8,901 bases of DNA from JBAXGE01 sp044344145 (GTDB taxonomy: Bacteria; Planctomycetota; Phycisphaerae; WQYP01), in contig JBIJDM010000111.1 of NCBI GenBank assembly GCA_044344145.1, forward strand, positions 1 to 8,901, given 5' to 3'. Made by a program: the position numbers and the translations under genes. Positions within the stretch are counted from its first letter, which is position 1; every line of letters begins with the position of its first letter. Below, in pieces: positions 1-6,427 of this stretch. The notes under the pieces were generated by a model, which saw nothing but the letters and a program-made list of their open reading frames with translations, was not told where the DNA came from and made no database searches.

Positions 1-167
1 CGCCGGACTTTAATCCCATCGAACGACTTGGGCTGATTATGAAAGCGGAATGGTTCACCGATTTTATCGCCAAGAATCATGAGCAACTACTGGCCCGACT
101 CGATCAAGCCCTGAACTGGCTGATCGCACGCACGGAAGATAACCAAACCACCGCCGCGATCCGTTGA
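1..167 (+). CDS. IS630-like transposase, C-terminal fragment (runs off left edge)
   Basis: The frame is open from position 3 to the TGA at 165-167 and encodes the last 54 residues of a transposase. It begins PDFNPIERLGLIMKAEW, which matches the conserved end of the IS630/Tc1-mariner DDE catalytic domain. In that motif (P-D/E-x-N-P-I-E) the Glu is the third acidic residue of the active site, and here it is residue 7 of the fragment. The rest is a short helical tail ending in AAIR. The gene's start lies outside the window, so whether the whole element is intact cannot be judged. It is convergent with the atp operon. A right-hand terminal inverted repeat would be expected shortly after the stop, but without the left end I cannot identify it. 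Family assignment is by motif recognition. Confidence 0.8.
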   Translation, partial: PDFNPIERLGLIMKAEWFTDFIAKNHEQLLARLDQALNWLIARTEDNQTTAAIR

Positions 168-248
168 TTACTTGTGGCAACCGCTATACCCGCCCCGTTT
201 TATTTGCATGGTTTTGCTCTGCCCATGATTTCCCCCGTCCCCAAGTGG

Positions 249-478
249 TGCCGACGCCCCGTCGGCATTGGTCCCGAAGGGACCACGCTTGCCACCATGG
301 CGCCAAGGGTTATAGCTGCGTCCAACTTTGTCCCCGGAGTCGGCCCGATGGGCCGAATGCCGACGGGGCGTCCGGTGTAGAGCCATGGGCGGCAGCCCAT
401 GGATAACGGGCCGCGCCAAAATCCTCGGTCCTTACAATATTCAGCCCTGTAAGGGCCATGACTCAGCCCCAACGGGGC
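249..478. repeat. Cluster of GC-rich palindromes (dispersed hairpin repeats)
   Basis: At least six short perfect hairpins are packed here. Stems and loops are: 249-256/260-267 (TGCCGACG, loop CCC); 269-275/279-285 (TGGTCCC, loop GAA); 340-346/350-356 (TCGGCCC, loop GAT); 383-390/395-402 (CCATGGGC, loop GGCA); 444-448/452-456 (GCCCT, loop GTA); 466-470/474-478 (GCCCC, loop AAC). In addition, 253-269 and 356-372 are perfect 17 bp inverted copies of each other and bracket two of the small hairpins. The last two hairpins are both preceded by TCA, forming TCAGCCC units. This looks like a REP-like or intergenic mosaic repeat family. It is non-coding, and its function is not evident from sequence. 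Confidence 0.7.
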
Positions 479-556
479 GCCACCGCCACATTCCATACCC
501 CAACGCATATTCCAAACGCATCAACAACGAACGTCACATTGGGGCTGCGGCCCCCC

Positions 557-585
557 AAAAATACAGGCAGCCCCGCGGTTGCCTG
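557..585 (-). terminator. Intrinsic terminator of the atp operon
   Basis: Read on the minus strand, a 9 bp stem (564-572 paired with 577-585, CAGGC core, one G-U pair, loop of 4) is followed directly by TATTTTT (563-557). It lies about 30 bp after the atpD stop codon in the direction of transcription. Stem, loop and U-rich tail all fit a Rho-independent terminator and place the operon's end immediately after atpD. Confidence 0.78.
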
Positions 586-613
586 CATGTAATCCAAAAC
601 TAATGCCAAATTC

Positions 614-2044
614 TTACTTGTTCGCTTCCGCCTTCGCCGCCGCTTCCTCAACCGTGCCCACATACAGGAACGCATCTTCCGGCAGGTGATCCCACTTGCC
701 CGCGACGATTTCCTTACACGAACGAATCGTCTCCGCCAGACTGACGTTGGAACCGGCCTTGCCCGTGAAGACTTCCGCCACGTAGAACGGCTGACTGAAG
801 AACCGTTCCAGCTTACGCGCCCGGGCCACCACCAGCTTGTCATCTTCCGACAGTTCATCCACACCCAGAATGGCGATGATGTCCTGCAAATCTTTGTACC
901 GCTGAATCGTCAGCTTCACCGACTGGGCCACTTCATAGTGTTCCTTACCGACATAGTTCGGGTCCATGATGCGGCTGGAACTCGCCAGCGGATCCACTGC
1001 CGGGTATATCCCCTTTTCCGCAATCGAACGGCTCAACACCGTGAAGGCATCCAAGTGGGTGAACGCCGTCGCCGGCGCCGGGTCGGTCAAGTCGTCGGCA
1101 GGCACGTAAATGGCCTGCACCGAGGTAATCGCGCCTGAAGTCGTCGAGGTGATGCGTTCCTGCAATTCACCCATTTCCGTGCCCAACGTGGGCTGGTAAC
1201 CTACCGCGCTGGGCATGCGGCCCAACAGCGCCGACACTTCCGAACCGGCCTGCGTGAACCGGAAAATATTATCAATGAACAGCAGCACGTCCGCCCCGGT
1301 GGTATCGCGGAAATGTTCCGCCATGGTCAGCGCTGTCAGTGCCACGCGCAGACGCGAACCGGGGGGCTCGTTCATCTGGCCGAACACCATGACGGTCTGG
1401 TCGATAACCCGTTTGCCGGTATCGCCGATCTTGGCTTCCTGCATTTCCAGCCACAAGTCATTACCTTCGCGGGTACGTTCGCCCACGCCGGCAAAGCACG
1501 AAAAACCGCTATGGAACCGCGCCAACCGCGCGATCAGTTCCTGAATGATAACCGTCTTGCCCACGCCCGCCCCGCCGAACAGACCGGTCTTACCGCCGCG
1601 CACATACGGCGCCAGCAGGTCAATAACCTTGATACCCGTTTCGAAAATCTTGGTCTTGGGCTCCAGATTCTTGAACTCCGGCGGGGACTGGTGAATCGCC
1701 CGCATGGCCCCGGCCTTTACCGGCCCCTTCTTATCAATGGGCTTGCCCAGCATGTTGAACACGCGGCCCAGCGTCTCTTCGCCCACCGGCACACTCACCG
1801 CTGCGCCGGTATCCACCACGGGCATACCCCGCGCCAGACCATCCGTGGAACCCAGCGCGATCGCCCGCACCTTGCCCCCGCCGAGGTGCTGCTGCACTTC
1901 GCCGGTCAGGTGCAATTCCACCCCACCCTCGGCCAACGCGTGGTCAATGGTGATGGCGTTATAGATTGCGGGGAGTTGGTCTTCGGGGAACTCCGCATCA
2001 AAGGTCGAACCGATAACTTGGCTAATCACACCTTGGGCCGGCAT
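614..2044 (-). CDS. atpD: F1Fo ATP synthase subunit beta
   Basis: This is the catalytic F1 subunit, which makes ATP from ADP and phosphate at three sites in the alpha3beta3 head on the cytoplasmic side. Its 476 residues match the family's usual length. Visible motifs, in order: N-terminal beta-barrel (about 1-80); Walker A GGAGVGKT at 157-164; GERTREGND with the catalytic Glu189 and Arg190; Walker B VLLFID ending at Asp258; SALLGRMPSAVGYQPTL from 271; and DELSEDD at 396-402, a one-residue variant of the classical DELSEED segment that contacts gamma. The ATG start is supported by GGAG at 2056-2053 with 8 nt spacing. It is the last gene of the operon, 51 bp after atpG. The usual partner atpC is absent downstream, and a terminator follows instead. 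Confidence 0.98.
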   Translation of the reverse strand: MPAQGVISQVIGSTFDAEFPEDQLPAIYNAITIDHALAEGGVELHLTGEVQQHLGGGKVRAIALGSTDGLARGMPVVDTGAAVSVPVGEETLGRVFNMLGKPIDKKGPVKAGAMRAIHQSPPEFKNLEPKTKIFETGIKVIDLLAPYVRGGKTGLFGGAGVGKTVIIQELIARLARFHSGFSCFAGVGERTREGNDLWLEMQEAKIGDTGKRVIDQTVMVFGQMNEPPGSRLRVALTALTMAEHFRDTTGADVLLFIDNIFRFTQAGSEVSALLGRMPSAVGYQPTLGTEMGELQERITSTTSGAITSVQAIYVPADDLTDPAPATAFTHLDAFTVLSRSIAEKGIYPAVDPLASSSRIMDPNYVGKEHYEVAQSVKLTIQRYKDLQDIIAILGVDELSEDDKLVVARARKLERFFSQPFYVAEVFTGKAGSNVSLAETIRSCKEIVAGKWDHLPEDAFLYVGTVEEAAAKAEANK

Positions 2045-2095
2045 AGCTCAAACTCCGTCAAAACAGGCAAAGAATACGCGGTACGCGTCAAACAC

Positions 2096-2998
2096 TTATT
2101 TCATCGCTTCTACGCCGCCCATCAGTTCGCTTAATTGCGACGTGATGCTGGCTTGGCGTACGCGGTTATACAATTGGGTCAATTGTTTCACAATCACATC
2201 GGCATTGTCCGTGGCGGCCTTCATGGCCACCCGCCGGGCCAACTGCTCCGAAACCACCGATTCGATAAAGCACTGGAACAAAGTCACCTTCACCGCCTTG
2301 GGCAGCAGCTCATTCAGCAGCTCCGCCGGTGCGGGCGAAAAATCAAAGTCCGCATCCAGCCCCGCCGTCGTGGCGGTCTGGGCGTCATCCCCGGTCGCCT
2401 CCTGCCCCAGCGGCAGCAGATCCAGCACATACGGCACCTGCCGCGCGGCGGAAACAAACCGCATATAAATAATCTTCACCCCGGCAATTTCGCCGCGGCT
2501 GTACGCGTCAATAAACTGCTGGGCAATGGGGTCAATCTCGGCATAACGCGGCTGATCGCCCAGAGCCAGATAACTGCCCGCCAGCGTGCGGTTGATGAAC
2601 CGCATATAGGCCACGCCCTTGCGCCCCGCCACATGCAGATCCACCTGTTGTCCGGCCGCTTCCAGTTCCCGCACGGTATTCATCGCCAGCCGCAGAATAT
2701 TCCCGTTGTAACCGCCGCACAGCCCGCGCGTGCTGGTCAGCACCAGCACTGCCGTCCGTTTGGCCTGCGCACTGGGCGCAGCAATCAGCGGATGGCTGAT
2801 CTGCGTCCCGCTGGCCTGCAGCGACTGCCGCACCGCGGCAATCATCCCATTGAGCTTCCGCACATAGGGCTTCGTGCCCATCGCGCGGCGGTACGCCCGC
2901 TGGTAGCGTGACGCGGCAATCATACCCATCACGTTGGTGATTTTGCGGGTATTCTGCACTGCCTTACGGCGTTTTTGAATGGCTCTTGCGTTGGCCAT
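2096..2998 (-). CDS. atpG: F1Fo ATP synthase subunit gamma
   Basis: Gamma is the central rotor shaft, linking the c-ring to the catalytic head. The 300-residue product is slightly longer than typical bacterial gamma (about 285-290). The N-terminal helix (about 5-36) carries the conserved pattern with KITNVMGMIAASR. STRGLCGGYN at 89-98 is the family's S-x-RGLCGG-x-N block in the Rossmann-like domain. The C-terminal helix ends with NRVRQASITSQLSELMGGVE, matching the conserved R-QA-IT-E segment. The start ATG has GAGGAA upstream (3015-3010) with an 11 nt spacer. The gene lies 25 bp after atpA and 51 bp before atpD, consistent with cotranscription. The middle domain (about 195-230) includes a stretch rich in Ala, Thr and Asp that looks like a lineage-specific loop. 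Confidence 0.97.
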   Translation of the reverse strand: MANARAIQKRRKAVQNTRKITNVMGMIAASRYQRAYRRAMGTKPYVRKLNGMIAAVRQSLQASGTQISHPLIAAPSAQAKRTAVLVLTSTRGLCGGYNGNILRLAMNTVRELEAAGQQVDLHVAGRKGVAYMRFINRTLAGSYLALGDQPRYAEIDPIAQQFIDAYSRGEIAGVKIIYMRFVSAARQVPYVLDLLPLGQEATGDDAQTATTAGLDADFDFSPAPAELLNELLPKAVKVTLFQCFIESVVSEQLARRVAMKAATDNADVIVKQLTQLYNRVRQASITSQLSELMGGVEAMK

Positions 2999-3023
2999 GG
3001 CCGGGGTCGTTCCTCGTTAGAGA

Positions 3024-4562
3024 TTACTTGGCTACCAGGGCGCTGGTGGCGTTGAAGCGGGTGATCGCCTCCACCAAAGCGGCTTCGATATCCGGAGTCA
3101 GTTCCTTCTTCGCGTTCAAATCCTCGCGCAGCTTCACCGTCGATGTCCGCGTGAATTCCAGGAACTGCTTCTCCCAGGTCAGCACATCGGCCACCGGCAC
3201 TTTGTCCAGCATGCCCTGCGCCCCGGCATAAATCACCATAATCTGGTCAATGGTATCCATCGGCTCATACTGCAACTGCGTCAGCAGTTTCACCATGCGT
3301 GCCCCGCGATCCAGCTTGCGCCGCGTGCCCGCATCCACATCGGTACCCAACTGCGCAAACGCTTCCAGTTCGCGGTACGAAGCCAAGTCCAACCGCAGCG
3401 ACGCGGCGACCTTCTTGTTCTTCATCGCCTTGACCTGCGCCGAACCACCCACGCGACTCACCGAAATACCCACGTTGATCGCGGGCCGGATGCCCGAGAA
3501 GAACAGATCCGGCTCCAGATAAATCTGCCCGTCCGTGATCGAAATCACGTTCGTGGGAATATACGCCGAAACTTCGCCTTCCTGCGTTTCAATTACCGGC
3601 AGTGCTGTCAGCGAACCGCCGCCGTTTTCATCCGAAAGTTTACACGCACGTTCCAGCAACCGGCTGTGCAGATAGAACACGTCGCCGGGATACGCCTCGC
3701 GGCCGGGCGGACGCCGCAAGAGCAGCGACAACTGCCGGTACGCCTGCGCCTGCTTGGTCAAATCGTCATAGATGCACAGGACATGCTTGCCCTGCCACAT
3801 GAAATGTTCGCCCATCGCACAACCCGCGTACGGCGCGATGTACTGTAGCGGCGCCGGGTCGGAAGCCGACGCCGTCACCACGATCGTATAATCCATCGCC
3901 CCGTTCTGCCGCAGCGTATCCACCACGCCCGCCACGGTGGATTCCTTCTGCCCGATGGCCACATAAATACAAATCACCGCATCCGGCGTGCCCCAATATT
4001 TCTTCTGGTTGATGATCGCATCCAACGCGATAGCCGTCTTGCCGGTCTTGCGGTCGCCGATGATCAGTTCGCGCTGCCCGCGCCCGATCGGAATCATCGC
4101 GTCAATCGCCTTGACCCCCGTCTGCAACGGCTGTTTGACCGGCTGCCGGTCCGCGATGCCCGGGGCAATCACATCCACCTTGCGCCGTTCGGTCGTCTGA
4201 ATCGCCGGCCCGCCGTCCAACGGCTGCCCCAGCGGATCCACCACGCGGCCCAGCAGCGCATCGCCCACCGGCACACTCAGCAGTTCGCCCGTGCACTTGA
4301 CCAGATCGCCTTCTTTGATGCTCAGGTAGTGGTTCATGATGACCGCGCCGACGGTCTCTTCTTCCAGATTGAACACCTGGCCGAAGACCCCGTTGGGGAA
4401 TTCCAACATTTCGCCCGCCATGGCGCCGCGCAGCCCGTAAATCCGGGCAATGCCGTCGCCGACCTCGATCACGCGGCCCACCTGGGCCACATCCATGCGG
4501 TTCTGGAACCCGGCGATTTCCTGTTCAATCACCGACGTAATTTCGTCAACCTTGATCTTCAT
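3024..4562 (-). CDS. atpA: F1Fo ATP synthase subunit alpha
   Basis: Alpha is the non-catalytic nucleotide-binding subunit that alternates with beta in the F1 head and supplies the arginine finger. The 512 residues match the family length. Visible: N-terminal VGRVIEVGDGIARIYGL (28-44); Walker A GDRKTGKT at 169-176; the QKESTV segment at 205-210; LLRRPPGREAYPGDVFYLHS at 281-300; and SVSRVGGSAQ with the catalytic-site Arg370. The C-terminal helical domain (about 385-512) is complete. The ATG start is preceded by GAGGT at 4576-4572 with 9 nt spacing. It lies 47 bp after atpH and 25 bp before atpG. Nothing appears truncated or degenerate. Confidence 0.98.
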   Translation of the reverse strand: MKIKVDEITSVIEQEIAGFQNRMDVAQVGRVIEVGDGIARIYGLRGAMAGEMLEFPNGVFGQVFNLEEETVGAVIMNHYLSIKEGDLVKCTGELLSVPVGDALLGRVVDPLGQPLDGGPAIQTTERRKVDVIAPGIADRQPVKQPLQTGVKAIDAMIPIGRGQRELIIGDRKTGKTAIALDAIINQKKYWGTPDAVICIYVAIGQKESTVAGVVDTLRQNGAMDYTIVVTASASDPAPLQYIAPYAGCAMGEHFMWQGKHVLCIYDDLTKQAQAYRQLSLLLRRPPGREAYPGDVFYLHSRLLERACKLSDENGGGSLTALPVIETQEGEVSAYIPTNVISITDGQIYLEPDLFFSGIRPAINVGISVSRVGGSAQVKAMKNKKVAASLRLDLASYRELEAFAQLGTDVDAGTRRKLDRGARMVKLLTQLQYEPMDTIDQIMVIYAGAQGMLDKVPVADVLTWEKQFLEFTRTSTVKLREDLNAKKELTPDIEAALVEAITRFNATSALVAK

Positions 4563-4609
4563 CAGTATGCAACCTCATGTACGAACGCATCGTAAAAAAC
4601 GTTTTCCGC

Positions 4610-5203
4610 TTAAACCAGTGCGGCGCTACGGGCCCGCAACTTCTGATCCACTTCATTCACCAGCATCTTGCGCAACTGCGCCAGATGGCTCGCCACCGTG
4701 GCATCCATCAGCACATCATCAATCTGAATCCGCAGCCCGCCCAGCAAACCGGGCACTACATGACACTTCAGCGCGGGAACTTTGCCCGTCGCTTTCGCAA
4801 TCCCCGCGACAATCCGCTCCTGCACCGATTCGTCCAGCGCGATCGCCGATTCGATAATCACATCAATAATCCCGCCCAGCTTCTTCAGCAGCTTGTCCAG
4901 CGCAAACACAAACCCGTCCAGATACGCCAGCCGGTCGCGCTTGGTCATGCTGCGCAGCACGAACATCGTCAGCGGGTGAACATGCCCCGTCAGGGCTTTC
5001 TCCAACACCGCAAACTTCTGCTCCGGACTCACCGACGCACTCTGCGCCAGCATCTGCAACTGCGGCGACTGACTCAGCACCGCCTGCAGCGTCTGCACAT
5101 CCGCCGCCAGCGCCCCAAGTGCATCCTGCCGCGTCGCCAGATTGATCAGCGACTGGGCATACACCCGTCCGACGGTTTCACTTTGTACGGTTATATAGGC
5201 CAT
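4610..5203 (-). CDS. atpH: F1Fo ATP synthase subunit delta
   Basis: Delta (OSCP-like) joins the top of F1 to the peripheral stalk formed by subunit b. The 197 residues are a little longer than the roughly 177 of E. coli. The N-terminal six-helix domain includes the family motif VGRVYAQSLINLA (11-23). SPEQKFAVLEKAL (59-71) and the following helices also fit. The C-terminal signature PGLLGGLRIQIDDVLMDATV is at 151-170, matching the usual LIGGL-I-IGD--DGS pattern. The ribosome binding site is weak (GGA about 10 nt before ATG), and the start lies 20 bp after the atpF stop, so translational coupling to atpF is likely. The short C-terminal tail is rich in Arg and Ala. Confidence 0.95.
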   Translation of the reverse strand: MAYITVQSETVGRVYAQSLINLATRQDALGALAADVQTLQAVLSQSPQLQMLAQSASVSPEQKFAVLEKALTGHVHPLTMFVLRSMTKRDRLAYLDGFVFALDKLLKKLGGIIDVIIESAIALDESVQERIVAGIAKATGKVPALKCHVVPGLLGGLRIQIDDVLMDATVASHLAQLRKMLVNEVDQKLRARSAALV

Positions 5204-5223
5204 AAAATTTGTATCCGGCTCTC

Positions 5224-5973
5224 TTAGTTACGCTTCGCCAGTTCCGCCAGCGATTCCTGCACCAGCTTCTGATGATCTTCCGCCGTCACCTGCCGCTGCA
5301 GAATCTTGCGGGCAATGCTCAGCGCCAGATCGGCCGCATGGGCATTCACATCCGAGATCGCCTGCACCCGCGCGGCGTCAATTTCCTTCACCGTCCGGTC
5401 GCGCAAAGCATTGGCTTCCGCTTCCGCCGTCTTGCGGATATTGTCCGCCAGCCGCTGGGCATCTTCCCGCGCCCGCCGGATTTCCTCGCCGGCCGCTTTC
5501 TGCGCCTCGGCAATTTTCGCTTCCAGTTCCTTCCCGGTCTCCAGCGCCTGCTCCCGCGCCGCCTGCGCCGCGGCCAGACTGTCGCGGATCGAATCTTCGC
5601 GATGCTTCAGCGCCGCCCCAATGGGCTTCCACGCCGTAAACCGCAGCACCAGCAACACCGTCAAAAACACCACCGCCGTCACGACGGCCGTGCCCACATC
5701 AATAAACTGCGACACCAAATCCCGCTGGCCATGCGCGCCGGCCGCAGCATGTTCGCCTGCCGTCGCGGCATGTTCCCCGGCTACGTCCGTGGCGTGTTCC
5801 GCAGCCGTACCGGTAGCTTCCGCCCCGGCATGAACCGCCTCGCCCACCGTCGCCACCGCCGTGGTCGCCACTTCATGCGCCCCCGCCGGCAGCGTCTGCG
5901 CCATCACCATCCCCGCCCCCAGCCCCAGCGCCAGTGCCATCACCACTATTTTCGTGTGTTTGCTCATATGCAT
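5224..5973 (-). CDS. atpF: F1Fo ATP synthase subunit b with secretory-type N-terminal extension
   Basis: Subunit b forms the peripheral stalk that holds F1 still against Fo. The 249 residues are far longer than the typical ~156-170. Domains in order: a signal-peptide-like start (residues 1-25, basic then hydrophobic, possible cleavage after VMA); a low-complexity segment rich in Ala, His, Glu and Gly (about 30-82) with AAEHAT, AGEHAA, AGEHAA repeats; one membrane helix (about 92-112); then a long charged coiled coil (113-230) ending in HAADLALSIARKILQR, the conserved end that contacts delta. If the signal is cleaved, the low-complexity segment would sit outside the cytoplasmic membrane. AGGA at 5984-5981 with 7 nt spacing supports the first ATG (5973). 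The ATG at 5967 would have 13 nt spacing and is the less likely start. Confidence 0.93.
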   Translation of the reverse strand: MHMSKHTKIVVMALALGLGAGMVMAQTLPAGAHEVATTAVATVGEAVHAGAEATGTAAEHATDVAGEHAATAGEHAAAGAHGQRDLVSQFIDVGTAVVTAVVFLTVLLVLRFTAWKPIGAALKHREDSIRDSLAAAQAAREQALETGKELEAKIAEAQKAAGEEIRRAREDAQRLADNIRKTAEAEANALRDRTVKEIDAARVQAISDVNAHAADLALSIARKILQRQVTAEDHQKLVQESLAELAKRN

Positions 5974-6056
5974 GCCATCGTCCTGCTTGACTGCCCTTGC
6001 GCCAACTCAAAAACACCCGCGGGGCGCCTCCGGGCGCCCCGCCGGCGAATTTTGAC

Positions 6057-6305
6057 TTAGACCTTGTTCATGATGAGAACCAGCATGCCAACGACCAGCG
6101 CGATCAGCGTCACGCCTTCGATCAGCGCCGCGGCGATGATCATGTTGGTGCCAATGCTAGCCTTGGCTTCCGGCTGCCGCGCGATGGATTCCACCGCATT
6201 CGCGCCGATATGAGCGATGCCCTTGGCCGCGCCCATGATGATTAGACCCAGACCGATCATAAGACCGGCCACTCCGACGCCACTGACTGCAATTTCTGCG
6301 AGCAT
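6057..6305 (-). CDS. atpE: F1Fo ATP synthase subunit c
   Basis: Subunit c is the proteolipid that forms the rotating membrane ring. The 82 residues form two membrane helices (about 8-32 and 53-77) joined by the polar loop AVESIARQPEA (37-47), a strong family signature. Glu63 in LIEGVTL is the ion-binding carboxylate. The ligand positions typical of Na+ rings are not kept: the helix-1 Gln position aligns with Ile30, and the residue after the Glu is Gly rather than Ser. Proton coupling is therefore the better inference. The start has a strong GGAGGT at 6315-6310, 4 nt before ATG, the best Shine-Dalgarno in the operon. This suits a subunit needed in many copies. Confidence 0.96.
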   Translation of the reverse strand: MLAEIAVSGVGVAGLMIGLGLIIMGAAKGIAHIGANAVESIARQPEAKASIGTNMIIAAALIEGVTLIALVVGMLVLIMNKV

Positions 6306-6309
6306 AAGT

Positions 6310-6315
6310 ACCTCC
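6310..6315 (-). promoter_or_regulatory. Strong Shine-Dalgarno of atpE
   Basis: GGAGGT on the minus strand, 4 nt before the atpE ATG. It is a full anti-16S match, stronger than at the other genes here, and fixes the atpE start. Confidence 0.8.
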
Positions 6316-6320
6316 GTAAA

Positions 6321-6350
6321 GCGAGCGGGTCAACTCGCACAGCGACCCGC
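6321..6350 (-). promoter_or_regulatory. Competing hairpins in the atpE leader
   Basis: Two stems cannot form together here. One pairs GCGAG (6321-6325) with CTCGC (6334-6338). The other pairs GCGGGTC (6325-6331) with GACCCGC (6344-6350). They lie 5 or more nt upstream of the atpE ribosome binding site in the transcript, so they could affect its accessibility or mRNA stability. The pairing is seen in the sequence; a regulatory role is inference. Confidence 0.4.
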
Positions 6351-6374
6351 CCAATAAAAGTTTCGCCGATCTTG

Positions 6375-6409
6375 AAAAAAAAAGCGGCATTGGCGTCGGC
6401 TGCCAAGCC
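6375..6409 (-). terminator. Terminator-like hairpin with T9 run between atpB and atpE
   Basis: On the minus strand, GGCTTGGC (6409-6402) pairs with GCCAA-T-GCC (6394-6386), giving an 8 bp stem with one bulged T and a 7 nt loop. After a GC dinucleotide comes an unbroken run of nine T (6383-6375). The shape is that of an intrinsic terminator, yet it lies inside the operon, 19 bp after the atpB stop. It may be a partial terminator, attenuator or RNA processing signal. Confidence 0.5.
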
Positions 6410-6427
6410 ATGTTCTGCGTCCCTGAC

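Larger units (their letters stand above)
168..613. other. Non-coding spacer between transposase and atpD
   Basis: I see no credible gene in these roughly 450 bp. Short open frames exist on both strands, but their products are rich in Pro, Gly and Arg and follow the palindromic repeats rather than any protein family. The block holds the GC-rich hairpin cluster at 249-478, a further small hairpin at 541-554 (GGGGC/GCCCC, loop TGCG), and the atp operon terminator at 557-585. Positions 480-540 show nothing recognisable. In particular there is no frame resembling the epsilon subunit that normally follows atpD. Confidence 0.75.

Noticed and set aside
200..508. Minus-strand open frame (102 codons) after atpD that might have been an epsilon subunit
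   Set aside because: It follows the palindromic repeats, is full of Gly, Pro and Arg, and has none of the epsilon beta-sandwich or helical hairpin features. It also lies beyond the operon terminator.
1313..2134. Long plus-strand open frame (273 codons) opposite atpD
   Set aside because: It is antisense to a clearly functional atpD, has no recognisable domain, and its His, Arg and Gln bias is typical of shadow frames in GC-rich genes.
2135..2911. Plus-strand open frame (258 codons) opposite atpG
   Set aside because: A shadow of atpG with a His, Arg and Gln-rich product and no family resemblance.
4577..5227. Plus-strand open frame (216 codons) opposite atpH
   Set aside because: A shadow of atpH. 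Its sequence is almost wholly Arg, Gln, His and Leu, with no structure suggesting a protein.
5209..6060. Plus-strand open frame (283 codons) opposite atpF
   Set aside because: The product is dominated by Arg, His and Pro, as expected from the complement of an Ala/Glu-rich coiled coil. No ribosome binding site or family was seen.
6305..6333. Promoter-like TTGACC-17-TACTTA before atpE on the minus strand
   Set aside because: The -10 candidate overlaps the atpE Shine-Dalgarno and start codon, so transcripts would begin inside the gene. The TTGACC lies within a hairpin arm.
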